Below, in pieces: positions 21,480 to 33,933 of a stretch of DNA of 64,000 bases. The notes below the pieces were generated by a model that ran no database searches, was not told where the DNA came from, and saw only the letters and a list, made by a program, of their open reading frames with translations. How positions within the stretch are numbered: position 1 is the first letter of the stretch; each line of letters starts with the position of its first letter. The stretch is taken from NCBI GenBank assembly GCA_949128115.1, contig OX421965.1, positions 5,633,253 through 5,697,252 on the forward strand, read 5' to 3'. Position numbers and translations under genes: made by a program. This DNA comes from Anaspis maculata. Taxonomy: Eukaryota > Arthropoda > Insecta > Coleoptera > Scraptiidae.

Positions 21480-22321
21480 CGCGGAAGCAAGTTTTTGTTT
21501 TTGTACGGCTACTAAAAAATCCAACAGTTCAAGGCCAATGTATTTTATTCAACGCTATAAAACGAGCTTAATAGCTTTGTTAGATGATCCCATACATTTT
21601 TGACCGATATGAGCTTTTCTTACTAAGCGATATACGCCAGCCATCGGGTAATTCTTGTTGTATCCATGACTCATTACAATAATACGGCAATCTTTTTGAT
21701 AGGTACTTTGTTTATCCAATATTGCATGACATTCCTGAACGTTGTTTACATGATTGTCACTCCCTACAATACCGACCTTCCCCTGTCTACTTATCAATGT
21801 TGCCAACCATGGTACCATAACCTATACAACATTTCTTTTCCCTCAACAAAAACTGACATTTTCACTTCCGTCTATCTAAGTCTCATTAATCGGCATAATA
21901 CAAAAGTACGAAAGACTAGCTCTACGGAATACAATGAAAATCTCAAGACTAATAGACTAAATAGATACATTTCAACACAGGAACAGGAACAATATTCATT
22001 GTAACACATTAACAAGATAACAATTCCAAAAATTGTAAGATTTATCTTCTTAACTAGTTCAAAGGCAACATGGACTTGAACTAGTACTAGGACTAGAACT
22101 ACCTACCTTGCCTGTGATATGGTTATAGGTCATTTCCGGGGTTATTGTCATAACTGGTTTCTTAGGAAAAGATGATTGAGTGAGTTTAGGAGTATAGGTA
22201 GGTTCGCTCTGATGTTTGGGAGTGCTTCTTCACCCTTCTAAATCTCTTCTTTTTTCAACTTGAATCACTTCTCCTGATTCGATTGTTCTTCCTTAAACTG
22301 TACTTCGTCCAGCTTTACATT
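21480..22321. other. Region downstream of the Gypsy pol remnant, LTR not identified
   Basis: On the minus strand this follows the pol stop and should hold the 3' end of the retroelement. A pyrimidine run near 22240-22255 could be a polypurine tract on the minus strand, but no TG...CA-bounded LTR pair is visible. A short inverted repeat (ACTAGTTCAA 22053-22062 with TTGAACTAGT 22076-22085) is present. Confidence 0.3.
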
Positions 22322-23610
22322 TCATCTCTGCAGTTCTGTTAGGATTCTGTCGTAATCGGGTTTTAAGTAATCTTCATGAAGAAACTTGACTTTTCCATTG
22401 ACCATGACCAAATAAGTTGTGTGGCTAGCAACCTTGCAAACTGTTCTTCTTTTCCAATTTTCTCCCGTCTTGTTTCTTGCGTCGTAAACCAGAACTTCTT
22501 GATTTCCATAAAATTTCTTCCTTTCTTACCGATGTTGGTCTACCCTCAGAGGCATGTTCGTAGTTGAACTTTCGGTCAGACGTCTCAGCGCAGCGTATTC
22601 GAAAATCTGCCTCTTCAGGTTTTTCTCCATGGTGTGAACCTGCTTCTCTGCTTGTCCGTTCAAACATGGATGATTTGGTGGTGAAAATATAGCTTGAATG
22701 TTGTTTGCAGCACAAAACCTTTTGTATTCGGCTCCGTTGAAAGGAGGACCGTTGTCCGATACAATTTTCTCTGGAATTCCGAAGTAAGTGGAGCTTTGTC
22801 TTGGTTTGGATATGATTTATTCTGCATTTGCTCCCTTCATGATACAAAGATCAATCCAACGTGAATGGCTGTCTACAATGATGAGTATGTGCTTTCCCTT
22901 GATTTCCAGAAAATCGACGTGTATTCTTTCCAAGTTTCTTGATGTTGTAGGCCAGGATGAAAGTAGTGACTGCGGATATACTTGGGCTGATGATGGAGCA
23001 CAGACTTTGCATCTATTTCCGAATTCATCTATGTCCTTGTCGATCTGCGGCCAATAAACATCGTTCTGCGCCAAAAGTTTCATCCGCCAAATTCCCACAT
23101 GTTGTTCGTGTAGAATTTCAAGAACTTTAGATCTCAACTGGTAGGTACGGGATTACCACACGATTTCCATATAAAACAATTCCGTTGTCCAACAACGGAA
23201 GCTCGTCCTTCTTCCGGGAATATGGAATCAAATTTGAATGGTCAACATGATTTGGCCACCCATTCCTACAGAATTCACGCACCCCATTCAACGTTGCATC
23301 TTCGTCTGTGAAATTTCGGTCTTCAACTGCGGTTAACGGTAATTCATATAACTCAGCCAGGTTCAGTCTTCCGTATCTACGTCATCTTCTTGTAGATCTT
23401 GTAACGGTAACCTTGATAAGGCGTCCGCATTCCACATTCTGGTGCCTTCTTTGTATTGTAATTCGTATTGGTATACCGATGAAATATGCGTCCAATTTTG
23501 CTGTCTGCTAGCCGTCATACTCAAAATTTTTTTGTGCCCGAAAATTGCCAAAAAGGGTTTGTGATCCATCACAATAGTAAATTTTCTTCCGAACAGGTAC
23601 TATACCTTGA
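22322..23610 (-). pseudogene. Gypsy-type LTR retrotransposon pol remnant (RNase H and integrase)
   Basis: Reading on the minus strand in order: an RNase H end with MDHKPFLAIFG and NADALSRLP (23363-23595); the integrase zinc-binding region with LHEQHVGI and CKVC (about 23010-23130); the first catalytic Asp segment (HVDF) and IIVDSHSRW; then, in another frame, the SDNGPPFNGAEY segment with the second Asp near 22735; and a C-terminal VMVNGKVKFLHEDYL ending in TGA at 22322-22324. At least two frameshifts (near 23140 and 22800) break it. Reverse transcriptase, gag and LTRs are absent. The 5' side runs directly into the GATTTC minisatellite at about 23610. It is a dead, truncated copy. Confidence 0.85.
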
Positions 23611-24950
23611 TATTTTTCTCTCCAATTTCCCGAGAATTTCCCTGAAAATGTGAAATTGACCTGAGTTATCGAGACCGGACTTGATTGATGGGGCTTGAAA
23701 GCCTTAATTAACGATTTTTACAATCAGATTCGGATAGAGACTTGAGGTTTTCCCGGGAAATTTAAATTCTGAATTTTCCAATTTCCTGCAAATTATTTTT
23801 AATCTTTCCAACTAATTCTGACTTGAGACGTTTCGAACAAAAATTTCCATGGGCTCCTGGATTCTAATCAGGAACGTTTTGGGGTGACACACAACCGATT
23901 TTTTTTAATATAGTTTCCTAGATTCTCAGAGATTTCCACGGGATTTCCAGAGATTTGCAAAAAAATTTGACAGATTCTGTAGAGATTTTTGAAGATTTTT
24001 GGGGAATTTCTCATTATTTCACCGGACTTTCTAGGAATTAATGAAAGCTTGTATGGAGTTTCTAGGGATTACTTGAGATTATCACAAAATGTTTGAAAAG
24101 TTTTAGGGACCTCTGAAGATCCTACGTGATTTCTAAAAATATTTACGAGATTTCTGAGGACTCCTGTGAGAATTTCTTGGGATTTGTGAAGGATTCTACG
24201 AGGTCTCTAGAGGCTTCTCAAGATTCGTTGGGAATTCCTAGGAATTTCTGAATACGTTTACGAAATTTATAAAGATTTCTGAATATATCTATGGATTTTG
24301 TAGGAATTTCCAGAGATTTCGACAAGATTGTTTCAGTCTCATTGTCAGTCAGATTGTTTGAATCTTCAGATTTCTGAAGATTTTTTCACGAGATTTCTGA
24401 GAATTCATTAGGCTCCCGAAAGACTTCAACAAGATCCCTATAGATTTCTGGAAATTCTCACAGGATTATTTCGACTTGATTTCTGCGGATTTCCAAGGAT
24501 TTCTAGAAGTTTCCGAAAATCACTACAGGATTTCTGGATTCCATTTTGGAGAGTCAGTGGAACACAGTTTCACCTGGCACGTGGGCCTCATTATTGGGCC
24601 CATTGTACTTTTCGATTTCTGGGGATTTCCAAAGTTCTGTATGGAATTTTCAAGGATTTCTACGACAATTCTAGGATTTCCTGGAAACTCTTGAAGTTTA
24701 CCAATAATTTTCAAGGTTTTTTTTATATTTCTACGGTTTCTAGGGATATCTAAAAGGTCTAAGATTTACAAAGGATTTCTTGGGATTACAGAGATTTGTA
24801 TGAGACTTTGAGGGATTTCCAAAGAAGTCTACGGAGCTTCTAATCTTATATCAACGAGATTTCTGATGGTTCTTGTAAGAATGAGTCTAGGGATTTCTGA
24901 AGATTTGTGCGGGATCACTAAAGATTCCTAAAACAAAACGACAACGATAT
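23611..24950. repeat. Degenerate GATTTCT minisatellite
   Basis: About 1.3 kb of irregular units around GGATTTCTAGRGATTTC and CACGAGATTTCTGAGGATT, spaced at roughly 15-30 bp with no identical neighbours. Open frames over it (for example 24476-24694) only reflect low stop density. Confidence 0.7.
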
Positions 24951-25284
24951 CAAACTAATTTTCGCCGTTTTCAGAAACTTTTTGTTTTTATCTTGGCAAC
25001 GTTGATTTAGATTTAATCCAACAATACTTAGAGATTCCTTGAAACTTCTTTCTTCAGTATTGCCTGCAGTGGTTTTTGGATAGTGTAAATACTCAATGGA
25101 GTTACATTGAAAACCAAATAATTTTAAACATTTTCATTTTATGTTTACAGAGTTTGGATTTTTCTGACAGATTTTATTCAAAACAACGTGGAGCAGAGCA
25201 GAGTGGAAGTGGAAATCGTCAGGTTGCACTGAATGTGACACAATGAAATAAAAAGATTAGAGCAGGTCTTGATAAGGCATAAAA
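24951..25284. other. Short intergenic stretch, nothing recognised
   Basis: AT-rich sequence between the GATTTC minisatellite and the CpG-rich patch. No gene or element ends seen. Confidence 0.25.
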
Positions 25285-25437
25285 CCAAACGGTAAGTGGT
25301 AACAGTTTATGAAATTCGCTCGTACGTTAGACATGCAGTTGAGAGGTCGACAGCGGCCTGCATTAAGGTGAATCGGCGCTGGGGTGCTGCACACGCCGAT
25401 GAGGATCTCGCGACGCGTACGAATAACGTCCCCTTAC

Positions 25438-25486
25438 CTGTCTTAGCCTTTTTCTTTCGCCGTTGCTTGTGGCCAGCTGTAGCCAT
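25438..25486 (-). CDS. Possible first coding exon (MATAGHKQRRKKKAKT)
   Basis: The minus strand has ACATGGCT, a good initiation context, then 16 codons encoding a Lys/Arg-rich N terminus, ending at a consensus donor CAG|GTAAGG (GT at 25437-25436). The placement in a CpG-rich patch supports a gene start. The next exon would lie at lower coordinates and I did not find it. Protein family unknown. Confidence 0.25.
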
Positions 25487-25527
25487 GTATGAAGTGAGTG
25501 ATCCAACTACATTAACATAAGGCGGAT

Positions 25528-25598
25528 GAATCTACCGGATTGCACCTGGACCAGGTCCGATCCGATAGTGGCAGACGCAATCCGGTTCTAGTAGATTC
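25528..25598. repeat. Inverted repeat (hairpin) with inner palindrome
   Basis: GAATCTACCGGATTGC (25528-25543) pairs with GCAATCCGGTTCTAGTAGATTC-type sequence at 25577-25598 through two stem segments with a 6-nt bulge. Immediately inside is ACCTGGACCAGGT, six-base arms around one base. It may be a cruciform or a miniature element. Confidence 0.5.
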
Positions 25599-25660
25599 AA
25601 GTGATTCGGCCAGGCTACGAATAAAAAAGAACGCCACCTACCCGCGGTGTAAGTGAGCTA

Positions 25661-28059
25661 GTCTCAAACTCTCAGAACAACCGTTGGTCGACTAGTAACA
25701 TACAACGGGTGAAGTTCACCAAAGATATGAATGCTGGAAAAAAGTGTCGCAAAGTGACCGTTGAACTGGCATGTTTATTTGCTTGCCAAGTCAGTTGAAC
25801 AGATTAGATATGGACACCTCCACCTCTGTTCTAGTGCTCTATCTGGATCAATGGGAAACCCGCCAGTTCGCCGCCAGTCACTTTTTTTACTTTCATTTTT
25901 AGGAACTCAACCGCGATTAAATTTAAATGAATAGCGCAGCAGAACGGCCTGTAATTGAACCCGGATTTGTAAACCTCTCCGTTTTTCCATTCAGCATTTC
26001 ATCAGCAACAACGTCAAAAAATAAAACAAGCGCGTCGCTTTGATACAGCTGGAAAATAAACGCGAACGTATTATACTTAAACCTCATGAACATTTCATAA
26101 TCCGGCAATATGTTTTAAATCTTTCTGATTGCTGGGGGTGCAATAGGTATTTTGCACAACATTTTTATGTCAATGCCGGAACTGATGAGTTTTTTTATGA
26201 AACCTGTCTAAAACACGCGTTTCCATTCCAGATTATCTATTTTGAATGGATATCCGTCCTGGCTGTCGCTAGTTCCACTAAAACTAACGCGTGCATGCGT
26301 GCAACGGATTGAATTCATCAATTATCTGAAATTATTCATGTGACTAGGGGCCCGTAAAACATAAAGGAAATATTATTACCGCGAATCTCACCACAAAGAA
26401 ACTCGTTGGCCCAAAGTGACTCGCAACTCAGAACGAGATTGGGGTGGGTTGACCTTTTAGCTATTCTCGACAGTTCAAACAACACAAAATATTTTTAAGG
26501 ACGCCACCAGCAATAGTTAATTGCCTCTAGTGAACTCGCTAAGATGTCGCAGGTCACTACACGAGAATTAATAACGGACTTTGCCTTGTTGAATGCTTTT
26601 TGTATAGAGGACGATCAGACAAACAGATAAAGAATACAATCACAGATTAATATTTACAAGTTTAATAAAGACGATATGATAGCTATGTACAATTATTGTA
26701 CAATTTAGTTCAAGTTCGCTTAATATAGTAGAAATCAAATAATTATTATAGCGGCGATCGGCCGTCTTGAGATTAATGAAATCTTCGGAGACAAATTTAT
26801 AGTGAGTGCGAATGATATTTTGATATGTCCCGTGAAAGTAGATTGACACAATAACACCAATTTAGTTGACAAAGGTTATTGCGAATCAAGCTACCGGAAA
26901 CGTGAGTCCGAACTTCCGTTTTTACAACGCGAAATTTAGATAGATATGACACAACGATAAATTATAATTCACACGACGATAATAATACAAATTATACACA
27001 ACGTTAATATAATTATAATAAAATAGTATCACCCAACGAAGATAAAAAAGGATACACGTAGATTCACTACCTACAAATTTTCATAACCGTGCGGTCTACA
27101 AAAGCGGTCGGATATCTTGCCAACGTACGTCAATGATTTTGCCAACTTGCTCATGGAAGACTCGTTCAGCGACGGTGAGGGACTTGTCTGGTCCATATCG
27201 TATCAACGATGGTAATGGTATGCGAAATTTGACGTCTCGGCGAGTTGACGTGACGGCTTGAGCGGATGAAGTGGAGTTTTCAGTTGCAGGGGCTACAGAT
27301 GTATTCATGGACTATAGTCGACACCACAAGTATACTTCCCAAATGCATTTGGCGTATATATGAGTATATGTGAATACGATGGATCTAAACGGATCTATTT
27401 ACGTACACGGAGGACTTCGGTGGCCTAAAATCAATAAGCATTTTTAGTGGACGGGTATTCAAAAAATCTAGCTCACCATTTGATTCGTGAGTCAATTTCC
27501 AACAGTTATAATTTTTCTACGGTATTCGTACTATACTGCATGTACACGTAATCGATAAAACTGCGGAAATGTCTGATAATTTCGGTCGATTGCGCTCGAC
27601 ACAAAATTTTGACACAGAAGAAGGGTTCTTTCTCTACGGAAAAAGCTTATCGCCCCTTACCGTCTTCCTAAAAACTTCTCTACCTGTAATTTTGGTCCCA
27701 TTTCAGCCAGGTTTCACTTCTATTCACAGAGCCTGATTGAATCAAAATATCATATGGACCAGTACGTGTTTTCTAAATTTTAGCTCGTAATACATCCATA
27801 TATCCAATATATCCAATGTACGTTAACGGAAAATGTTTTGACAGAAAGAATAAATCGGGTGTCAACGTATACAATACAGGGCGATTGAAAAGCAAACTCT
27901 TCAGTACTCTGGTATTTACGACAGCGCGCTATTGACAAAGATAGGGTAACATCAATAATAAATGTTTTTCTGAACTAAATTTTGAAATGCTACCAGAAAC
28001 AAATTCGTTGGTCGAAAGGAAGTCATCTTCGATTAACACAATATGACTTGAAATGGGTC
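25661..28059. other. Long AT-rich intergenic stretch, no gene recognised
   Basis: Several 60-90 codon frames occur. The most protein-like is a minus frame at 27096-27308 (contains RRDVKFRIPLPSLIRY and VRWQDIRPLL), which I cannot assign. No long TIR pair or tandem array was seen. Confidence 0.3.
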
Positions 28060-28382
28060 TGCTCCCAACTTCCAAAACCGTCAACAAGGCACTAGGGACC
28101 CATCAGAGGACTCAAAACGACAAATGAAAACACAGTAGAGGGGGGGGCAATATATTTTGGGCAATAGCACAAAATATGGCACAAAGAAGCTCATCAACTT
28201 AAGCCGACACATGAGCCACAAGGGGGCTTACTAGCGCTTCAAAAGCCTAATAAATAAATAAATTAAATAAATGTTTTTCCCCTTGTCGGCTTTTTGCCAT
28301 AGGAGTTTTGCCCGTTTATTCATTCCACAATTGTTTACATAGGAAAGTGCCATTTTGGACAACACAACACCCAGACTTTCCA

Positions 28383-28448
28383 CCGGGAATCGGACCCGGA
28401 ACTTCCGCACCGCAGGCAGTCACAGAACCGCCTGCGCCACGGGGTCAT
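28383..28448 (-). mobile_element. tRNA-derived SINE head or tRNA pseudogene
   Basis: On the minus strand: A-box-like GTGGCGCAGGCGG, then a T-arm CCGGG-TCCGATT-CCCGG with a perfect 5-bp stem and 7-nt loop, which also fits the B box. No complete acceptor stem is formed, so a functional tRNA is unlikely. Confidence 0.55.
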
Positions 28449-28496
28449 CCTTCAAAAGCTAAAAAAAGATAAGACAAGGCTCAGTAAGGCTACAAA

Positions 28497-29397
28497 TAGG
28501 GTTGCCAGATTTTTTTGAATCATATATATGAGACACCTGAGAAATATATATGAGATTCGCAAAAAATATATGAGGTCCTATTTTTTATTATGATTATCCA
28601 GATCCACATCACAATAAACATTCCGTAAAAAAGACAAATAAAAAATGACCAATTTGAAAATCTGATGAAATTTAATAAAGTCCTAATTTTACCTGGGGTC
28701 CTCGCAGGTTCACCTATATTGGCGCCCCAACCAACCCCAACCCCAACCAGCCCGATGGATAAGGCGCTCTCGGTTAAGCAGCCAATTAAACCAGTGAGCT
28801 TGTATAGTTGAAGACCTACGCACGAGCTGCGAGCAAAAGGGAACCGCCTATATGAGAAGATCTATTTTATACTAACTACCTACCTCTATTATTAACAATT
28901 AACAGTTCGCTCATCTTTGAAAAATAGGTAGGTAATCTAAAGGAATTTAACGATGAAATACTCTTTTATCAAGTTAAGAAAAATAACTTCATTCAGGGCA
29001 ATAATTCCGACCCTTTCATGTAATTTTTAGAAAATAATAAGCACAAGACTAAGTACAGACATATATTCAAAAATATTTTGCAGCTGCAGCTGCCGATTTT
29101 CAGTAGCTTTTTTGCTGATGCCTTCCGTCATTAGCTGGACATCCGTTCATTAGTGTCTCATGATGAAAAAATCCTCTTAACTTGAGAAAGAATATAACAT
29201 TCCAGTTCAGAATTGTTATGCTTGAATTGCAGCGCAAAAATAAAAAAATATAATAAAAACTAACAAAATTATGTCTGAAACAGCTAATAACTGAAAATAT
29301 ATGAGATTTGCTCATATATTTGATGTGTGGTATTAGGTATGAGATCTTGTTGAAATATATGAGTCTCATACCAAATATATGAGATCTGGCAACCCTA
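28497..29397. mobile_element. Non-autonomous hAT-type transposon, perfect 8-bp target duplication
   Basis: The ends are a perfect 14-bp inverted repeat, TAGGGTTGCCAGAT and ATCTGGCAACCCTA. They are flanked by identical 8-bp direct repeats GCTACAAA (28489-28496 and 29398-29405). An 8-bp duplication and the TAGGG start are diagnostic for the hAT superfamily. Both subterminal regions carry repeats of ATATATGAGA, typical of hAT transposase binding regions. The 901-bp body has no transposase. It includes a CCCAACC-rich segment near 28725-28750 and a tRNA-like GATGGATAAGGCG near 28755 that may be a captured SINE. Confidence 0.9.
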
Positions 29398-30250
29398 GCT
29401 ACAAACGACACTTCAAGGAACAAAGGAGACTCCTCTAAACCTCTAGAAACTACAAGAGTATACAAGTGGGTCCATCAGAGTTTCACTCGGAGTTTTAAAG
29501 GACATTTTATGACAAAAGCGAGTCACGTAAGACTCTAACCGACAAAGAAATACACAACAGGGCTTATGGATCCAGAAAGTCGCAGAGACACGTCAGGGAT
29601 CAATAGGCTTCTGTATAACACAAGAAGGCACAAAGGGGTCCATCAGGGCTCCCAGCGAAACTTGGAGACAAATAGGGTCCAGTAAGACTCCCACCAGCAA
29701 ATTGAAGACACAAGTGGGCTCACTGTATAACTTCGAAAACCAAGACAAGCTGAAAAGACATCAGCGGACGTACAAAGTGACACGTGGAAGCACAAGTTTC
29801 TAATAGGGTTTTGAGAACCCGGAGAAAGGCACGAAGGAGCACCATTAAGTTCCAAAAATCTCAAGAAGAAACAAGAGGGCTCATCAGGGTTTTAAGCGAC
29901 ACTTGAAAACACAAGAGGGCCCCGTAAAACTTTGAATAACGCAGGAAAATACAACGGGGCTCAAATATTAGAGCCGGAAATACTAAAACCACGAAAGACA
30001 CAAGAAGCTTTAGAAGAGCTTGAAATTACACGATATAGACACAAAGGAAAAAGGGCTCAATGTCTGAAACTCTAAATAATACAAAATACAAGAAGGCATA
30101 AGGGTTTCTTGTTGCTTGTTAGCTTGTTGGGGCCCCACGCAATACATTTGAAGACGCGGGAGCTCTGATGTAGGGTTTTGACCACCACATGAGAATACAA
30201 GACGACACACTAGAGCTCTGACGAAATAAAACAGAGCTTAGCAGGGCTTA

Positions 30251-31704
30251 TTACCCATCACGTAACAGGACCAAATACCGACATCGTATGATGGCCAATA
30301 ATCATAATTTACTTGCAACCAAAGAAGTGACTGACGACACGACCGTTTCGAGAAGTTGAACAAAAAGGCCAAAGATAAGAGCCTGGAGGCTTCAAGTGGT
30401 GAGTGAAGAAAGAATCGCGACAGTTATTAATCAACCGGTCAAGTTACGAACAAATTATTCAACTTTGCTAAGAACTCCGAGTTCTTTGGTGAAAAGTGGG
30501 GAAGACAGCGTAACTAATTAATGGGACCAAAAGAGTCGCTTCATCTAGCCAAAACGTGAGATTCGCAAGACGCGTCATTTATAACCTCACGCAATGCTAG
30601 ATGCCGCTAAACCTCGAAGAAATTTGACCTAGTCCAGCATGAATTACTTTTTCATTATAGTAGTTGATAAATGCGCGGATAGCCAGAAGATACTTCGCGG
30701 ATCGTAGATATATTTTTTCGAAGTCCTTTGTAGTGGGATGATCACCTGAACAGGTAGGGTCTGCTATCCGGATATTGATCGTAGAGGAATCAGTTGGTGA
30801 AACGCGAATAAATGAAACGCCGATATACGTATCGACATCTCTTTCATGATAGGATAAATACCGGACTCTCACTCGATGTTCGAACCCCTTTTTTCTCTGT
30901 TAATTATCTGTTTGGAATATGGAATGATGCCCCTTTGAATTTTAACCATAACATAATTATATTCCTATGATGCAATTACAGGAATTACTCTCAGCCTTTC
31001 TTGAAGGGCTGACATCACACGCTTCACGGTGACGTAACCGTTAGCGTCGGTGACCATGTGTATTGTTTGTTATGATTATTTTGAGGACATTCCTCAATTA
31101 TACTCGATAAATGAGGTATCCTGATCTCCTTTAAAGGGAAGGCGTCTCTATTTACGTATTTAGGTTCCTTTTGGAAGGAAACGTCAAACTGCAAGTCGAT
31201 AATTGGATTCAACTCAGCGAACAAAACATGTAAGAAATTATAAATCCGGTCTCTAATGGAAAATAATCTATCATTAGGTAACGCAAATTAGATGTAATCG
31301 ATAAATATATTGTAACATTTTGTTGCATATAATGCGACTAACTACGATAGTTGCCCGTTATTTAGTATGATTAAATTATTATTATTTCAGAATTTCTACA
31401 GTCTACCTACTATGTGCTCATATTTTTCCCGTAGATCCATTCCTCTGCAGTTCAATGGATGGATGCATACCTACTTCAGTCATCGTAAAGGCGCCTCAGA
31501 ATAATGAGATAATTGACAGACGATCTGAAAATCTAATTTTTTTGTTGTTGCAATTTCCGCATGCTGTAAAGAAAGTTACGCTGGGTTTGTACAGCGCTAT
31601 TTAACAAAACAACATCGGTTCAATACGGCTACGGCTGACGCGTTACAGGATTGTTTGAGATTCGATTTAGAGCATGTAAGTCAGCTTGCCAAAGCCTTCC
31701 CGCA
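30251..31704. other. Intergenic, two unassigned minus-strand frames
   Basis: Minus frames at 30597-30872 (91 codons, GTG start, contains RSAKYLLAIRAFINYY) and 31024-31224 (66 codons) have reasonable composition but no recognisable domain and no ATG or splice support for the first. They may be old exons or element relics. Otherwise nothing is seen. Confidence 0.25.
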
Positions 31705-33906
31705 GTAGTGCAGTAAAGATAGATTTTGGGGTTGAAAAAATTAATTCATGAAATTTTAAAGCTGTTATCGATTCAGAATTTCATCGTCTACCATGTACTC
31801 AAAATCCCCGAAAATCCCATGTGAGCATTTTTCTTGCGGCGCTGTCAAAGTATATCATGTTTGCTGCAACAAGTCCGAAAATTGTATTCTCGCTTTTGTC
31901 ACATTAGAGCTATATTGTTAGTTCAGAGCTGTTGGTATATACTCCAGGGCATGACCAGAACGTCATCTGAACCGCTGAAATCTTATTTCCCGCAAAAGAA
32001 AAGACGTAACTCGCTTTATTCTGCAATTACCAGTTGTAATCGAGTGTAGTTCGGGGATTAGTGACCAAATTTAATAAAATCTGTTCTTTTGGTGATAAAG
32101 GCATGAAATTTGGTATGAGTGGTCTTCATGGCCCTTTTTTCAAATGTAGATATTGTGTCTCACCACATTTTGGTCAGGGGGGCTTAGGGACCCCCTTGAA
32201 AATTGAAGTTGCAGAAACTCATGCAAACCACCATTAAAATAATTGTCACGCATCTCAAAAAGTAATCATTTGACTCTACGTTGAATCTCTACAAGAGACA
32301 CACCAATTGTCACCATGTGCGCACTGTTCTTCATAATGAAAAAAAATTCTTCGGAATGTCAAAAAAAAATCAGGTTTTTATAATTTTTTTCATGTAATAG
32401 ATAAATAAATTTATCTTCCGCATATCATTATCCACTAATTAGTATCTGCCGAAGCCATTGATGAAGTCCATTTCTTCATATTGACATCTAGAAGCTACAA
32501 TTCCAGATGAAACCAGCCAATTCAAGTTCTCAGTTCAGCAGCGTTTTTTTCGATGTTACTAAGTGATATGAATGACAATTTATCATTGGGTGGATAGCTT
32601 TAACTGTTTTATAATTTTATTGAGTATAACTAGATAAGGAGTGATGCGCAAAAGCCCCGAAATTTTTTTTTTACCGCCACCCATCATTGTTAGAATTGCA
32701 CCAAATTTCATGCTACTTTGGCAAAACAACAGCGAATACAGACTAAAGAGTATAGACAAACGTCAATACGATCTGCAGTTGTCAAGTAGAAGGTACGAAG
32801 AATAAGGATTGAGGCGTGGAATACTTCAAAACACTCAGTTCGAGTGAATACACGGTATAGAAATATTTTCAACACACCCTAGGGGCACAAATTTTATGAT
32901 GGTGAGCGACGCAAAAAAAAAATTCCTATGCTTTTGCGCTTGGTTCTGCGTGTAGTCATATAAAATTAGGTTACAAAACAGTTCCAGCTATCCATCCATT
33001 CATAAATTGTCGATCATATTGATTTGGAACAATCAAAAAACGCTGTTGAACTTCACACTTGAATTGGCTCATTTCTTCGGGAGCTGTCATCCCTAGAATG
33101 ACAATATCAAAAAACAGACTCTATGAATAGCTTCGGCAAATACAAATTAGTGAATAATGATACATAGCAGATTAACTCACCGTTTCTTAGATTGAAAAAT
33201 CATTAAAAACTGTGGTTTTTTTTGACACTCCGAAGAATTTTTTTTTCAACACGAAGAACAATGCGTACATGGCGACAACTATTGTATCTCTTGTCAAGGT
33301 TTGGTGTATAGTCAAATGATTACTTTTTAAAATGTGTGACGATATTTACCGGTGGTTTGTGAGAGTTCCTGAGAGTCCTGAGACTTCAAATTTTCAAGGG
33401 GGTCTTTAGGCCCCCCTACTCAAAATATGGCGAGGCGTCATGTTTACATTTGGAAAGAAGGCCATGAAGGCCACTCATACCAAATTTCATGTCACTATCA
33501 CTATCACAAATCAAACAGATTGTAATAAACTTGGTTACTAACCCTCGGATTATACTCGATCAACACTGTTAATTGGAAATTAAAGCGACTTCCGTGTTTT
33601 TTTTTTTGGGGGGAAATACGAGTTAGAGGTTTAAACGAAGGTCTGGTCATGCCCTGCAGTATATACCAATAGTTCTAAGCCAACAATGTAGCTCTAGTGT
33701 GACAAACACAAGAATACCATTTTTGGACTAGTTGCAGCAAACATGATATACTTTGACAGCGCCGCAAGAAGAATGCTCAACTGGGATTTTCGGGGATTTT
33801 GAGTATGTGGTAAAGAATGAAATTCTGAATCGATATCTGCTATAAAATTTCATGAATTAATTTTTTCAAGGTTTGGGGTCTTTTTTGACTATCTTTACTG
33901 CACTAC
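31705..33906. mobile_element. Foldback element, family D, 2.2-kb near-palindrome
   Basis: GTAGTGCAGTAAAGATAG (31705-31722) is the exact complement of CTATCTTTACTGCACTAC (33889-33906). Homology continues inward for about 1 kb per arm: GGATTTTGAGTA, TATACTTTGACAGCGCCGC, CATGCCCTG and GGGGGTCT-type segments all pair in order, down to GTGATGCGCAAAAG against CTTTTGCGC near the centre (about 32640 and 32940). Arms carry small indels. No coding capacity. No clear target duplication. Confidence 0.85.
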
Positions 33907-33933
33907 AGTGCAAACAAGGCCTTGAGCTGGATT

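Larger units (their letters stand above)
25285..25660. promoter_or_regulatory. CpG-rich patch, candidate promoter/first-exon region
   Basis: CpG density rises (CGCTCGTACG, GTCGACAGCGG, TCGCGACGCGTACG) over about 350 bp in AT-rich surroundings. It contains the minus-strand exon candidate at 25438-25486 and an inverted repeat at 25528-25598 just upstream of that exon. Confidence 0.35.
28060..30250. repeat. Degenerate ~50-bp minisatellite (CACAAGAGGGCTCATCAGGG type)
   Basis: Irregular units built on CACAAGAGGGCTCATCAGGG followed by TTTTAAGCGACACTTGAAAA-like sequence, for example near 28080, 28200, 29410, 29470, 29640, 29880 and 30050. It is interrupted at 28261-28448 by non-repeat sequence including a SINE-like segment, and at 28497-29397 by a hAT-type element. 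Confidence 0.65.

Noticed and set aside
22425..22847. 140-codon minus ORF near the Gypsy integrase
   Set aside because: Wrong frame: the recognisable integrase residues lie in another frame over the same bases.
28383..28448. Functional tRNA gene
   Set aside because: T-arm is good but the acceptor stem and D/anticodon arms do not fold into a full cloverleaf; it fits a SINE head better.
30597..30872. 91-codon minus ORF as a gene
   Set aside because: Begins with GTG, has no splice or homology support; mentioned only in the stretch description.
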